Shown here in pieces: positions 26,944-36,327 of a DNA stretch of 64,000 nt. The stretch's first letter is position 1. Each line of letters opens with the position of its first letter. Source of the DNA: JABMMZ01 sp040386935 (GTDB lineage Bacteria > Bacteroidota > Bacteroidia > NS11-12g > UBA955); NCBI GenBank assembly GCA_040386935.1, contig JAZKEQ010000020.1:1-64000 (forward strand), written 5' to 3'. Under the pieces are notes generated by a model, which saw only the letters and a list, made by a program, of their open reading frames with translations, ran no database searches and was not told where the DNA came from. Position numbers and translations under genes: made by a program.

Positions 26944-27669
26944 CTAAATAAGATCCGTAAGCAAAGACACCCCTGCAGGGCGGACAACAGTAAAACCTTC
27001 GGCATAATGTACATTCATGAATCGGCCGAACTGCACCGCACGCCCTTCAATGTGTTGTAAAAAAGCAGGTGTTGAAATGGGGGTTTCGGGTTCTTTGGAT
27101 GCCGGATTGAAAAACTGAGATTCAAAACACATCAAGCTTTTCATGCGCTGCTCCCACTCTGCGGTTACATCTATTACCAAATCGGGTTGTATATAATGGT
27201 CCTGTATATAGGCGTACACAGCCTTAGGGCGCCAGGGTGGCAAACTATTACCTGCGGCATCCTTCACTTCAATTTTAACAAGACCCGATAGAAAACAGGC
27301 TTCTTTTACCAATCGGTGTCCTTTGCCATGGTCGGGGTGGCGATCGGTAACGGCATTGCACAATACAATATCGGGTTGGTATTGGCGCAGGGTGCGCACC
27401 ACTGCCATTAGGCTGGCTTCGTTGTGTTCAAAAAAACCATCCTTTAATCCCAGATTTTCTCTTACATCTAATTCTAAAATAGCCGATGAATTGGCTGATT
27501 CAACCGCTCTGGTTTCTGCTGTACCGCGTGTGCCCAACTCGCCACGGGTAAGGTCGATAATGCCTGTACTGAGTCCGTTTTTCTTGTGTTTAATCATAGT
27601 GCCCGATATGGAAATTTCCACATCGTCAGGATGAGCCGCATAGGCCAGTACGTTAATTTTAGTTGGCAT
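26944..27669 (-). CDS. bshB1: Bacillithiol biosynthesis deacetylase BshB1
   Basis: BshB1 removes the acetyl group from GlcNAc-malate in bacillithiol synthesis. The 241-residue PIG-L-family protein shows the zinc site AHPDD (12-16; His13, Asp16) and a later HPDHGKGH motif. The E(L)GTRG segment is typical of the BshB1 branch. It is cytosolic. The other bacillithiol genes (bshA, bshC) are not in the window. It is the last gene of the long minus-strand run, and its ATG overlaps the DUF4294 stop by 11 bp. Downstream lies the palindrome-rich gap. Confidence 0.92.
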   Translation of the reverse strand: MPTKINVLAYAAHPDDVEISISGTMIKHKKNGLSTGIIDLTRGELGTRGTAETRAVESANSSAILELDVRENLGLKDGFFEHNEASLMAVVRTLRQYQPDIVLCNAVTDRHPDHGKGHRLVKEACFLSGLVKIEVKDAAGNSLPPWRPKAVYAYIQDHYIQPDLVIDVTAEWEQRMKSLMCFESQFFNPASKEPETPISTPAFLQHIEGRAVQFGRFMNVHYAEGFTVVRPAGVSLLTDLI

Positions 27670-28273
27670 TTTCTATTTCTAAAGATTTAATGATTTCTTC
27701 TATCTGATAATCTACTACGGGGTCGTAGGTGTCTTTCATATCGGCATTGTAGGTTTTGGCCATGGCTTGCCAAAAGAGGGTTTCCAAACCGCCACGGTAA
27801 TTGCTCATAATGTCCCAGGTAGATTTACCTGTTTCGCGGTGTATGAGTTTTAACAATAATTTGCCTTGTGATATTTCAAAATTTTTGAGGTCGCCCATAA
27901 ACTGGTCCTTGATGGATTTTTCACAGGCCTTGATGTATTTTTTCTTCTCTTTTTCAGAGCTCATCAGGTTCAGGTTGTCTTCCATCATTTGCAAACGGAA
28001 GGCGGCCAGCTTGGCGTAGGGCAACACTTTCTTAATGTCGTACACCAGTTTGCGAAAGGCTTTTTTCTCAGCCTCGGTAGTAGGGCCATCTAATTGCACA
28101 TTGAATTTGCGCAGCAGGTATACAGAAATGGTATCGCCTTCGTGTACTTCATACCCCTGTTTTACCATTACGTATTTGCGGGTTGAATCGGCTTTGGTCG
28201 TATCTGTAGCGGTTTGTGCACTTGTACTGTACACAACCAAAATACTACACCATATCAACCAAAGGGTTTTCAT
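27659..28273 (-). CDS. DUF4294 family exported protein
   Basis: The 204-residue protein has a signal peptide (about 1-19, ending STSAQ). It matches DUF4294 by MVKQGYEVHEGDTISVYLL, the basic helical segment RKLVYDIKKVLPYAKLAA and LIHRETGKSTWDI, with LLKL just before. Function unknown, periplasmic. It is placed between lgt (2-bp gap) and bshB1 (11-bp overlap), so it is almost certainly co-transcribed with them. Confidence 0.88.
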   Translation of the reverse strand: MKTLWLIWCSILVVYSTSAQTATDTTKADSTRKYVMVKQGYEVHEGDTISVYLLRKFNVQLDGPTTEAEKKAFRKLVYDIKKVLPYAKLAAFRLQMMEDNLNLMSSEKEKKKYIKACEKSIKDQFMGDLKNFEISQGKLLLKLIHRETGKSTWDIMSNYRGGLETLFWQAMAKTYNADMKDTYDPVVDYQIEEIIKSLEIENAN

Positions 28274-28275
28274 AC

Positions 28276-29511
28276 TTATGCCTCTTCAATAGGCGTGCCA
28301 TGTGTTACAGGTACCGCTGCATTGAGCATTTTTAATTTCCAGCAGAATATGGTCAATATTAAACCGCCAAGGAACATTCCCATTGAAATGAGTTCGGCCT
28401 GGGTAATGTGCATGCCTGATACTTCCATGATGATGGTATTCACACGTATTTTTTCAATGAAGAAACGCTCCATACCATTCAACATTAAATAAATACCGAA
28501 CAATACACCGGCATAGTGAATGCGCTTGCGCAAAAACCACAGCAATACAAATATTAATATACAGGCAATAGCTTCGTACAATGGCGTTGGAAACACAGGT
28601 GCTATCAGGTAAGGTGTTGAGTTAAAATCGCAACCCAGATTCATGATGTAATTGATATCGCCTTCGGTATAAGGGTTACACACTTTATTGACGTTGTTGG
28701 GATAATTATAGGCCCAGGTCCAGTCGGGTAAAAACGACATCCAGCCCGGCTTAGGTGCGGTATTTACTATACCCCAGTCGCCATCGCCACTTACATGGCA
28801 ACCGATACGACCGGTACCGTAAGCCAACATCATGGCCGGTCCGCCCACATCGAGCATGTGCAACATTTTAATGCCTTTTTTGCGGGCCACATACAATACG
28901 GCAATACCGCCTACTATCAATCCACCATAGAATGTTAAACCGCTGAACGACATGATGCTTCCCCATGGATCGCGTTGGAAGTCTGATAGATTTTCGAGAA
29001 TGTGAAATAATTTAGCACCCAATATTCCGCCAACAAAAGCTGCAAATGTCAAAGAACCCATGTGGTACGAAGGGTCAACAACTTTGAATTCTTCTATAGG
29101 TTCGGCCAGTCGTTGTTTGCGGTCTTGCCAGTAATTAAAACCCAACAATATGGCTGCACCCAACAAACCGTACAACATATTGCCCTGCAATGAAAGGATG
29201 TACTCCTGAGGATTGTCTTCTACTGCCGAAAAATCGAATATGAGGGGAATGAATTTATACCCAATAATAAAACCGGTGATGCCAGATGTAATGTAGTCGG
29301 CTTGCGAAAAAGCAATGCCTTTCATGGTTCTGATGGTTTCGCCTGCTCCCAGTATGCCCAATTTGAATTTTCGTCTCAGCTCTTTTGTCATCACTATGTT
29401 GGCGACTATGAATGAAACGGCAACAAAAAAACCGAAGGAATTAATGAGTTTCAGGCCGGGTAGTTCGAGCCCGAACCATTCCTTGAATATAAAATAAAAA
29501 TTAGGATACAT
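28276..29511 (-). CDS. lgt: Prolipoprotein diacylglyceryl transferase
   Basis: Lgt transfers diacylglycerol from phosphatidylglycerol to the lipobox cysteine of prolipoproteins in the inner membrane. The protein has 411 residues from the ATG at 29511 (MYPNFYFIFKEWFG). The longer frame to 29553 would begin with TTG inside mtaB and is rejected. Seven or more hydrophobic segments are visible. Conserved motifs include SGLTFYGGLIVGG and AYGTGRIGCHVSGDGDWG, which corresponds to the Lgt signature. It is longer than the E. coli protein (about 290), with an inserted hydrophobic N-terminal part as seen in other Bacteroidota. It overlaps mtaB by 11 bp. Confidence 0.92.
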   Translation of the reverse strand: MYPNFYFIFKEWFGLELPGLKLINSFGFFVAVSFIVANIVMTKELRRKFKLGILGAGETIRTMKGIAFSQADYITSGITGFIIGYKFIPLIFDFSAVEDNPQEYILSLQGNMLYGLLGAAILLGFNYWQDRKQRLAEPIEEFKVVDPSYHMGSLTFAAFVGGILGAKLFHILENLSDFQRDPWGSIMSFSGLTFYGGLIVGGIAVLYVARKKGIKMLHMLDVGGPAMMLAYGTGRIGCHVSGDGDWGIVNTAPKPGWMSFLPDWTWAYNYPNNVNKVCNPYTEGDINYIMNLGCDFNSTPYLIAPVFPTPLYEAIACILIFVLLWFLRKRIHYAGVLFGIYLMLNGMERFFIEKIRVNTIIMEVSGMHITQAELISMGMFLGGLILTIFCWKLKMLNAAVPVTHGTPIEEA

Positions 29512-30826
29512 GTAATATGGATGAGTTATGGTAATTGATGTCGCATTCAGCAAAGCCCTGTTCGTTTACGTCTTTCAGCACCACTTCACTGATATCGTTC
29601 ACCAACAGTGGATCGTAATCGGTTTCCACTTTGATGTAGTTTTCAGTAAAGCCGTACATTTTATGGCTTTTTTCTTCGTGTTCGAACAGCACTGATGCTT
29701 TGGTATTTAAATGTTGTCTGTAAAAATGCTGTTTCTTTTTTTCGCTGAGAATGCGCAACATTTCTGTGCGTTCGTTGCGTTTGTATTGGTGCACCTTGCC
29801 GCTCATTTTGCGGGCCGTTGTATTGGCGCGCTCAGAGTAAGGGAATACGTGCAGGTAGGATACATCTAATGCGTTGAGGAAATTATAAGTCTCCAAAAAG
29901 TCTTCATCTGTTTCGCCCGGAAAGCCAACAATAACATCTACACCGATGGCACAATGCGGCATCAGTTGTTTGATTTTAGCCACCTTTTCGACATACAATT
30001 GGCGTTCATATTTTCTGCGCATGGCCTTCAGTATTTTATCTGAACCGCTTTGCAGGGGTATGTGAAAATGGGGCATGAACTTATTGGAGTTCGCAACAAA
30101 TTCTATGATTTCATCTGTTAACAGATTAGGTTCTATTGAAGATATGCGATAGCGCTGAATGCCTTCAATTTTATCAAGTTCCAGTACCAAATCAAAAAAT
30201 GTTTCACCGTGTTGCACACCAAAATCTCCGAGGTTCACGCCTGTTAATACCACTTCTTTTACATCGGTTTCAGCCACTTGTTTGGCCACTTTTACTGTTT
30301 CTTCAATGGTATGACTTCTGCTGGTGCCTCGTGCCAATGGAATGGTACAAAACGAACAGAAATAATCGCAGCCATCCTGCACTTTCATGAATGAACGGGT
30401 GCGGTCGCCAACAGAAAAACCGGGAATAAAAATATTGGTTTCTTTGATATTGGCGTTATAGATTTTAGCTGTTGTATTTTTTTCTAAAATATCGGTAAGA
30501 TGCTGTACCAGATTGAATTTCTCAGCAGCACCCAATACCATATCTACTCCGGGAATATTGGCAATCTCTTCAGGTTTTAACTGGGCATAGCAACCAACTA
30601 TAACAACAAAGGCATTGGGATTGTGCTTCAGTGCTTCCTTTACTACTTTCTTGCACTTGCGGTCGGCATGGTCGGTAACAGAGCAGGTATTGATGACATA
30701 CACATCGGCTTTGTCGGTAAATTCTTTTTTCAGGTAGCCATGGCTCTCCAATTGACGGCCAATGGTACTTGTTTCTGAAAAATTTAACTTACAGCCAAGG
30801 GTGTAAAAAGCAACCGATTTTTGCAT
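29501..30826 (-). CDS. mtaB: tRNA (t6A37) methylthiotransferase MtaB
   Basis: MtaB converts t6A to ms2t6A at position 37 of tRNAs, a radical-SAM reaction with two 4Fe-4S clusters. The 441 residues contain the N-terminal UPF0004 cysteines (TLGCKLNFSE, NTCSVTDHAD, VGCYAQ), the radical-SAM CxxxCxxC in DGCDYFCSFCTIP, and a C-terminal TRAM-like segment. The ATG at 30826 is chosen. A TTG at 30841 in the same frame is the tail of a TAACTTTG -7-like element (30846-30839). It overlaps lgt by 11 bp. Confidence 0.94.
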   Translation of the reverse strand: MQKSVAFYTLGCKLNFSETSTIGRQLESHGYLKKEFTDKADVYVINTCSVTDHADRKCKKVVKEALKHNPNAFVVIVGCYAQLKPEEIANIPGVDMVLGAAEKFNLVQHLTDILEKNTTAKIYNANIKETNIFIPGFSVGDRTRSFMKVQDGCDYFCSFCTIPLARGTSRSHTIEETVKVAKQVAETDVKEVVLTGVNLGDFGVQHGETFFDLVLELDKIEGIQRYRISSIEPNLLTDEIIEFVANSNKFMPHFHIPLQSGSDKILKAMRRKYERQLYVEKVAKIKQLMPHCAIGVDVIVGFPGETDEDFLETYNFLNALDVSYLHVFPYSERANTTARKMSGKVHQYKRNERTEMLRILSEKKKQHFYRQHLNTKASVLFEHEEKSHKMYGFTENYIKVETDYDPLLVNDISEVVLKDVNEQGFAECDINYHNSSILHVS

Positions 30827-30881
30827 TTTTGAGTAGCGCAAAGTTATAGCATTTGAGTAACTTTACCTATAGGGTGTTTCC

Positions 30882-31814
30882 CTACTCTTGGTCGGCATTC
30901 AGAAAATTGAGATTGCGCATAAAACCCTCGTATTTGGTGCGTTTAATGGCGCTTTTTGAAAATATATTTTTGAATACAGCTTCCGATATTTCAAGCCAAT
31001 CGTTTTTACTGTAGGTGCTTATTTCATCTGAAATATTCAATCGCGGTTCATTGTGTGGTTTTGCAAATCTATTCCAGGGACATACCTCCTGACAGATATC
31101 GCAACCAAAGGCCCAGTTTTTCATCTGCGATTTAAAACCCTGTGGAATTTCTTCTTTCAATTCAATGGTGAGGTAAGAAATACAGCGCGAGGCATTCAGT
31201 GTTTTATCGGGTAATATGGCGTCCGTTGGGCAAGCATCAATACAAGCAGTGCAGGTACCGCAGTAATCCTTTACAGGTGAATCGGGGGTGCATTCCAGAT
31301 CAATTATGAGTTCGGCCAGAAAGAAGTAGGAACCTTGAGATTTATTGATGACCAAACCGTGTTTGCCTATCCAACCCATGCCGCTTTTTTGGGCCCAGGC
31401 GCGTTCCATTACAGGGCCGCTGTCCACAAATGCCCGGCCTTCCACCTTCCCTATTTTCGCTTCAATCAATTCTACCAATTGCTTACATTTGTCTTTTACG
31501 ATAAAGTGATAATCTTCGCCATAGGCATAGCTGGCAATTTTGGCATCATCGCTTTGTTGCCTTTGCTCAGGGTAATAATTGAACATCAAGCTTACCACAG
31601 TTTTAGCACCCGGCACCAGTTTACTTGGATCGAGGCGCTTATCAAAATGATTTTCGAGATATTGCATTTTGCCATGGTAGCCTTTGTGCAACCAGGCTTC
31701 GAGTCGTGGGGCTTCTTGTTCTAGAAAGGCTGCTTTTGAAATACCACAAAACGAAAAACCTGCCTGAACAGCGAGTTGTTTAATTGTAAAAGCATTGTTA
31801 TCAGGCGACAGCAT
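30882..31814 (-). CDS. queG: Epoxyqueuosine reductase
   Basis: QueG performs the last step of queuosine synthesis, reducing epoxyqueuosine in tRNA with cobalamin and two 4Fe-4S clusters. The 310-residue protein has the N-terminal cobalamin-binding domain (PGAKTVVSLMFNYYP, and RAFVDSGPVMERAWA with the conserved Asp), then YCGTCTACIDACPTDAI and CDICQEVCPWN for the clusters. The ATG at 31814 is chosen over a TTG at 31835. It ends SFFNLN-like in its last helix. A second queuosine gene, queE, lies at 41566, not in the same transcript. Confidence 0.93.
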   Translation of the reverse strand: MLSPDNNAFTIKQLAVQAGFSFCGISKAAFLEQEAPRLEAWLHKGYHGKMQYLENHFDKRLDPSKLVPGAKTVVSLMFNYYPEQRQQSDDAKIASYAYGEDYHFIVKDKCKQLVELIEAKIGKVEGRAFVDSGPVMERAWAQKSGMGWIGKHGLVINKSQGSYFFLAELIIDLECTPDSPVKDYCGTCTACIDACPTDAILPDKTLNASRCISYLTIELKEEIPQGFKSQMKNWAFGCDICQEVCPWNRFAKPHNEPRLNISDEISTYSKNDWLEISEAVFKNIFSKSAIKRTKYEGFMRNLNFLNADQE

Positions 31815-31839
31815 ATCCAAAGCAAAGGTAGGCAAATGC

Positions 31840-32769
31840 CTATTTCACTTTTAATTTCCTACCCAATTTAAGAATGGTGGTAGGCTTTATTTTATTGAGT
31901 TTGCACAATTTAGAAACAGTGGTGTGATGCTTGCGGGCAATGGCACCAAGGGTATCACCTCTTTTAATAACGTGGATTTTTGAAGGTTTTTTTACTTTGC
32001 TGTAATGCGATTCGCGGTGATCATCGCCTGCTCCATGTCTTGATTTTTTAACCAGTTTGTTATTTTCAAAGAATGAAGAATCGATGGTGACATCGTTATT
32101 TAAGAGAGAAAAGTTTTCGAAAGCGATGAATTTGGCCGGATTAATGGGTTTGCCCATAAAACGCATTTCGAAGTGCAGGTGAGAACCGAAACTATGGCCG
32201 GTATTACCACCTAAGCCAATGCTTTGGCCGGCTTTTACTGCCTGACCCACTTCAACCAATTGCTTAGACAAGTGACCATAAAGTGTTTCCAAACCATTGT
32301 GGTGACGCACCACTACCATGTTGCCGTAGCCGTAATAGTAACGCGACATACGTACAACACCGTCAAAAGCACTTACCACAGTATCACCGGTTTCAAGGTC
32401 GAGGTCGACACCCTGGTGGCTTTTACCCCAACGGTGGCCGAATTCAGATGTTACCATGCTGGCAATAGGAATGGCAAAGCCAAGTGAATCGTATGACAAA
32501 CAAAGACTAACAGGCTGGTTAAAGCTTGTATAATCGTATAAATATGGATTAAGATTTTCAGTATCCCAGGTATTCAGATACATGTTCCAGGCGGTAGAAA
32601 AGGTTGAATCGAAAGTACCACCCAGCTTTTCAGCTTCGTAACAGCCGGCATCATGATTATCGGAAGTAAGGACGTGCGTCAGAGAATTGGCTTCTAAATA
32701 GCCTGTACTTACCAATAGTAGCCCAATAACGGCCAATAACTTATACAGATTTAAGAATGGATAACGCAT
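31840..32769 (-). CDS. M23 family metallopeptidase with LysM
   Basis: The 309-residue exported protein (signal peptide 1-27) has a lysostaphin/M23 domain: GKSHQGVDLDLETGD gives the first His and Asp ligands, and GSHLHFEMR gives the HxH motif, all ligands being present. A C-terminal LysM (about 266-309; VIKRGDTLGAIARKHHTTVS) follows a basic linker. It is predicted to cleave or bind peptidoglycan cross-links in the periplasm. The 29-bp overlap with the end of ribF implies co-transcription. Confidence 0.9.
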   Translation of the reverse strand: MRYPFLNLYKLLAVIGLLLVSTGYLEANSLTHVLTSDNHDAGCYEAEKLGGTFDSTFSTAWNMYLNTWDTENLNPYLYDYTSFNQPVSLCLSYDSLGFAIPIASMVTSEFGHRWGKSHQGVDLDLETGDTVVSAFDGVVRMSRYYYGYGNMVVVRHHNGLETLYGHLSKQLVEVGQAVKAGQSIGLGGNTGHSFGSHLHFEMRFMGKPINPAKFIAFENFSLLNNDVTIDSSFFENNKLVKKSRHGAGDDHRESHYSKVKKPSKIHVIKRGDTLGAIARKHHTTVSKLCKLNKIKPTTILKLGRKLKVK

Positions 32770-33673
32770 TAAGCCTATCTAGATGCAAATTTTGTACCAA
32801 AATGTCCAGATTGTCGAACTTTTTTTCGTCCCGCATGCGATCAATTAAGTGTACTTCTACCACCTGACCGTAGATATCGCTTGTAAAGTCAAATAAATTG
32901 ACCTCGATGCTAAAACCCTTGCCTGCAATGGTGGGATTGTTGCCAATATTCATCATGCCGCCATAATTGGTGCCGTTTACAGAACATTGCACCGCATAAA
33001 CGCCAATTCCCGGTATCAGTTTGTGGGGATTGTCAATCTGCAAATTGGCCGTAGGGTATCCCAGTTTGCGACCCAGCTTCTCTCCTTCTATCACTTTGCC
33101 TTTAAAACTGTAAGGACGACCCAGATAGGTATTGGCTGTTTTAATTTCACCATTCAATAAGGCATTCCTTATTTTGGTACTGCTAATGGTAATGTGCTCA
33201 ATATCGGCAGCCGGAATCTCCAATACTTTGTATTTATAAGTATCCGCATTGTTCCTTAACATTTGAATATCGCCTTCGCGGTTGCGGCCAAAGCGGTGGT
33301 CGTACCCCACAATAATGGAATGTACATTCAGTTCATTCACCAAAAACTGTTTGATGTAATCTTCGGGTTGAATATTGCTAAAAGATTTGGTAAAGGGGAT
33401 TACCACAACATTGTCAATGCCGCACGACTCAATAACCGCTAGTTTCTCATCAAGGGTTTGCAATAATTTTAAATCATTGTCTTCGGGAAAAAGAAATAAA
33501 CGGGGATGGGGCCAAAAGGTCAGGAGAACACTTTCGCCATTGATGGCAGCAGCTTCCTGTTTTACCTGATCCAGTATTTTACGGTGACCAAGATGCACAC
33601 CATCAAAGGTTCCCTGAGTGAACACCGTTGGTTTGAAATCGGGCAAATGCTCTAAATTTTCGAAAATACGCAT
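32741..33673 (-). CDS. ribF: Bifunctional riboflavin kinase / FAD synthetase
   Basis: RibF makes FMN and then FAD from riboflavin. The 310 residues start with the FAD synthetase domain: GTFDGVHLGHRK nucleotide-binding motif, and later ISSTKIRNALLNGE. The riboflavin kinase domain occupies the C-terminal half (KLGYPTANL, GIGVYAV, MNIGNNPT). The ATG at 33673 is chosen; the longer frame begins at TTG 33688 inside truB. truB ends 2 bp upstream and the M23 gene starts inside the ribF 3' end. The truB-ribF order is common in bacteria. Confidence 0.95.
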   Translation of the reverse strand: MRIFENLEHLPDFKPTVFTQGTFDGVHLGHRKILDQVKQEAAAINGESVLLTFWPHPRLFLFPEDNDLKLLQTLDEKLAVIESCGIDNVVVIPFTKSFSNIQPEDYIKQFLVNELNVHSIIVGYDHRFGRNREGDIQMLRNNADTYKYKVLEIPAADIEHITISSTKIRNALLNGEIKTANTYLGRPYSFKGKVIEGEKLGRKLGYPTANLQIDNPHKLIPGIGVYAVQCSVNGTNYGGMMNIGNNPTIAGKGFSIEVNLFDFTSDIYGQVVEVHLIDRMRDEKKFDNLDILVQNLHLDRLNALSILKSV

Positions 33674-33675
33674 TT

Positions 33676-34425
33676 CTAGAAACCGCAAAGATGTTGAAAT
33701 TCCTCAATATTAAAGGCATCACTAATGTCAAAATCGCCAATTTTTGTGCGTTTTAGTGCTGAAAGATGGCTGCCGCTGTTCAAGTGTTTACCGAAATCGT
33801 TGGCCATGGTGCGTATGTAAGTGCCCTTGCTGCAACCAATTTCAAAATCGATATTGGGTAAGCTGCCGCTCACTTTAAAATAATCAACCGTAATGGTGCG
33901 TTTTTTAATTTCTACTTCTACCCCTTGTCGGGCCAGCTTGTAAGCGCGGGTACCGTTTATTTTAATGGCTGAAAAAGCCGGTGGCACCTGCTCCACTTCG
34001 CCTGTAAAAAACTGCGCTGCTTTTACAATGTCTGCATCTGTTATATGGGCAAAATCAAAACTCTGATCAAATTCAGATTCCAAATCATAACTGGGCGTAG
34101 TGTTGCCAAAAGTAATGGTGCCTGTGTACACCTTTGCCTGATTTTGAATCTGCTCTATCATTTTGGTGCACTTGCCTGTGCATATAATCAGCATACCTGT
34201 AGCCAGCGGATCGAGTGTTCCTGCATGTCCTACCCTTGCGGCCTTGGTGAGATATTTGACTTTTTTTACCAGTTTAAATGAACTCCAGTGCAAAGGTTTA
34301 TCAAACAATAAAACACTGCCTTCCTGAAACTGTTCGCGATTAAAATTATCCTTTGTTATCAGGTAATCTGTGAGTACTGAAGGGGTATCAGATTTTACTG
34401 AATTTTCCATTATTGACCGGGACAT
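33676..34425 (-). CDS. truB: tRNA pseudouridine(55) synthase
   Basis: TruB makes the pseudouridine of the T-loop. The protein has 249 residues (or 244 if the second ATG at 34410 is used). The core motif VGHAGTLDPLATGML contains the catalytic Asp, and GSVLLFDKPLHWSS and CSKGTYIRTMANDFG are the other family motifs. The start overlaps the end of the upstream T9SS cargo gene by 38 or 23 bp. Confidence 0.95.
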   Translation of the reverse strand: MSRSIMENSVKSDTPSVLTDYLITKDNFNREQFQEGSVLLFDKPLHWSSFKLVKKVKYLTKAARVGHAGTLDPLATGMLIICTGKCTKMIEQIQNQAKVYTGTITFGNTTPSYDLESEFDQSFDFAHITDADIVKAAQFFTGEVEQVPPAFSAIKINGTRAYKLARQGVEVEIKKRTITVDYFKVSGSLPNIDFEIGCSKGTYIRTMANDFGKHLNSGSHLSALKRTKIGDFDISDAFNIEEFQHLCGF

Positions 34426-36259
34426 TATTTAAGAGAATGGTATAGGTATAAAGGCCTGTGGCCAGTTGAGATACATTGATGAATGCTTTTTGTTCCCCGT
34501 TAGTTTGTTCTTCTTTCAGGGTAATTACTACCTTGCCTGAAGCATCTGTAACAAAAAATGAAACTGTTCCTGCAGCATCGGTGTGAAAAGGCACTACCAA
34601 TTGGTCTTTCACAGGATTTGGATAGGCATTATTTTGCAATTGATTAGCGGTAATATCTTTCACTTTTACAGAAGGGTCGTTCATTGTGATAACACCAATC
34701 CAGGTACCCACGGCATTGGTTGCTTTGCCGTATGAGCCAACCAACCAGTATTCGTTTTCATTGTTATCGCGTCTTTGAATAGAAGTATAATCGCCCCAGC
34801 GCTCAGTTGAATCGGGAATAAAACTATTGATGTAGCCCTGCCCTTCTTTCACGCGAATCAAATCGGAGTACTGCCCGTTATTATCAAAGTAAACCAATGA
34901 AGTACCCGGAAAAGTATTGGGCCCTGAGTGTGAAAAGGTAATTAAACTCTGCCTGCCAAATACCTTGTTGCCCGCATGTACAATGGTTGGGTAAGCAATA
35001 TCCAGTGAGTCGTATGAAATAATATTGGCCGTTACTATAGGGTCGGCCTTATGCGGATCCTGAATAATACCATGATAGATAGACGATTTACCGTTAATGG
35101 CATTTCTTGATGTTTGAACAAACTGGATTTTGTCGTTGTTGTAAAAGGCACCCAATACACGGGCATCATTGGTTTGCAGCATAAAGCCCGCTTGTTTTTG
35201 CGGTGCGGCAGGTGGCAAACCGTAAGATTTATTGGATTTCAACACATCAAAATAATACTGAGCTGTGCCGCTTTTAACTGAATTGGTAATGCGGTGTAAA
35301 AAGAAACTATCGTTGCTTACATCACCCGGACGGGCTGATAAAAAGTACATGCCATCACTACCCGGCTGATAGGCATCCTGCACCGGGCAAATGTTCCATA
35401 TGGGTTTATTGTTATACACCAGATTGCTCCACAAATTAAACTGAAGTGAATCGGCTGTGTAACCACCTTTTTTCTGCACTTGCCATATCACAGATTGTGT
35501 AAAGCCTGTGCGCCAGTCAGTATTGTCTTTCAAAATATTCACGGTAATGAACAGGTCTTCACCGTTAATGGCAATCATGGGATAATCGGTCCAGTACAAT
35601 CCGCCAAAGGGATTGCCGTTCAGATTGTAAACATTCCAACCATCGAGTGGGTTATTGGTTTTACTGAACGCTACGATGATACGGGTATCAGGACTTTCAG
35701 AACCTTCCAAATACACAATAATAAAGCGATTGGCAATTGGGTCGAATACAATTTTAGGATCATAGCTGCGATTCAGGATATCAACCCCAGTTCCCGGTCT
35801 CGTATTTTTAGGGTCGCGTGGAAAATTTTCGAGTCCCCAGTTTTTCTTTACTACACCACTTGTATTGAACACTCTGATGTAGGTATTGAGTACACTGATG
35901 GCAAAGCTGTCGTTGTTTACAGCCATATTATTATCGTTGGGCGTTCCTTCATTCACAGCCCCTATAAAACCGCCTGTTACCATTGGTGGTACTGCTGCGC
36001 GTTTCAACCCATTGCTTGGATAGTGATTGTTTTGCAAACGGGTACGTTCGTTATTCACGAAAGTTTTAGTTGCTTTATCAATACCGGCAGGTTCGGGTAA
36101 TTCTGATGCTATTGTAAAAATACCATTAGGAGTATTCACCAAACTATCGGGTTCGAATACATTGAGCAGCGGCACAGTTCCTTTTGTTAAAACCGGACCC
36201 TGTTGAGCCTTTGCGGAAAAGGCAACAAGTGCTGCAGAAATAATCAGTAAAAATCGCAT
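34388..36259 (-). CDS. Secreted propeller-like protein with type-A T9SS sorting domain
   Basis: The 623-residue protein has a signal peptide (1-18, ending SAKAQ) and a central region of about 430 residues with beta-rich repeats and motifs such as GEDLFITVNI and YDPKIVFDPIANRF, probably a beta-propeller. The last 80 residues are the type-A T9SS domain (NNAYPNPVKDQLVVPF, GKVVITLKEE, LATGLYTYTI). No enzymatic motif is recognised. Its 3' end overlaps truB, an odd partner, and a TAACTTTG -7 element lies 4 bp before the ATG. Confidence 0.85.
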   Translation of the reverse strand: MRFLLIISAALVAFSAKAQQGPVLTKGTVPLLNVFEPDSLVNTPNGIFTIASELPEPAGIDKATKTFVNNERTRLQNNHYPSNGLKRAAVPPMVTGGFIGAVNEGTPNDNNMAVNNDSFAISVLNTYIRVFNTSGVVKKNWGLENFPRDPKNTRPGTGVDILNRSYDPKIVFDPIANRFIIVYLEGSESPDTRIIVAFSKTNNPLDGWNVYNLNGNPFGGLYWTDYPMIAINGEDLFITVNILKDNTDWRTGFTQSVIWQVQKKGGYTADSLQFNLWSNLVYNNKPIWNICPVQDAYQPGSDGMYFLSARPGDVSNDSFFLHRITNSVKSGTAQYYFDVLKSNKSYGLPPAAPQKQAGFMLQTNDARVLGAFYNNDKIQFVQTSRNAINGKSSIYHGIIQDPHKADPIVTANIISYDSLDIAYPTIVHAGNKVFGRQSLITFSHSGPNTFPGTSLVYFDNNGQYSDLIRVKEGQGYINSFIPDSTERWGDYTSIQRRDNNENEYWLVGSYGKATNAVGTWIGVITMNDPSVKVKDITANQLQNNAYPNPVKDQLVVPFHTDAAGTVSFFVTDASGKVVITLKEEQTNGEQKAFINVSQLATGLYTYTILLNNVPVNNGKFSKI

Positions 36260-36263
36260 TCCA

Positions 36264-36271
36264 CAAAGTTA
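36264..36271 (-). promoter_or_regulatory. Possible -7 element (TAACTTTG) before the T9SS cargo gene
   Basis: Exact TAnnTTTG match ending 4 bp before the ATG at 36259. It would give a leaderless mRNA. No -33 TTG at the proper distance. Confidence 0.35.
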
Positions 36272-36327
36272 AGTAAAAAGGGTGATTAGTTAAAGGGCGT
36301 TTAGGAAAGCCCCCTGACTTTAAGGAA

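Noticed and set aside
28276..29553. lgt start at 29553
   Set aside because: That start is a TTG deep inside mtaB. The ATG at 29511 gives a normal 11-bp overlap and a normal Lgt N terminus.
35480..36100. 206-codon frame antisense to the T9SS cargo gene
   Set aside because: The minus-strand frame has a signal peptide, sorting domain and coherent composition. The antisense protein has no start signal and a composition typical of a shadow frame.
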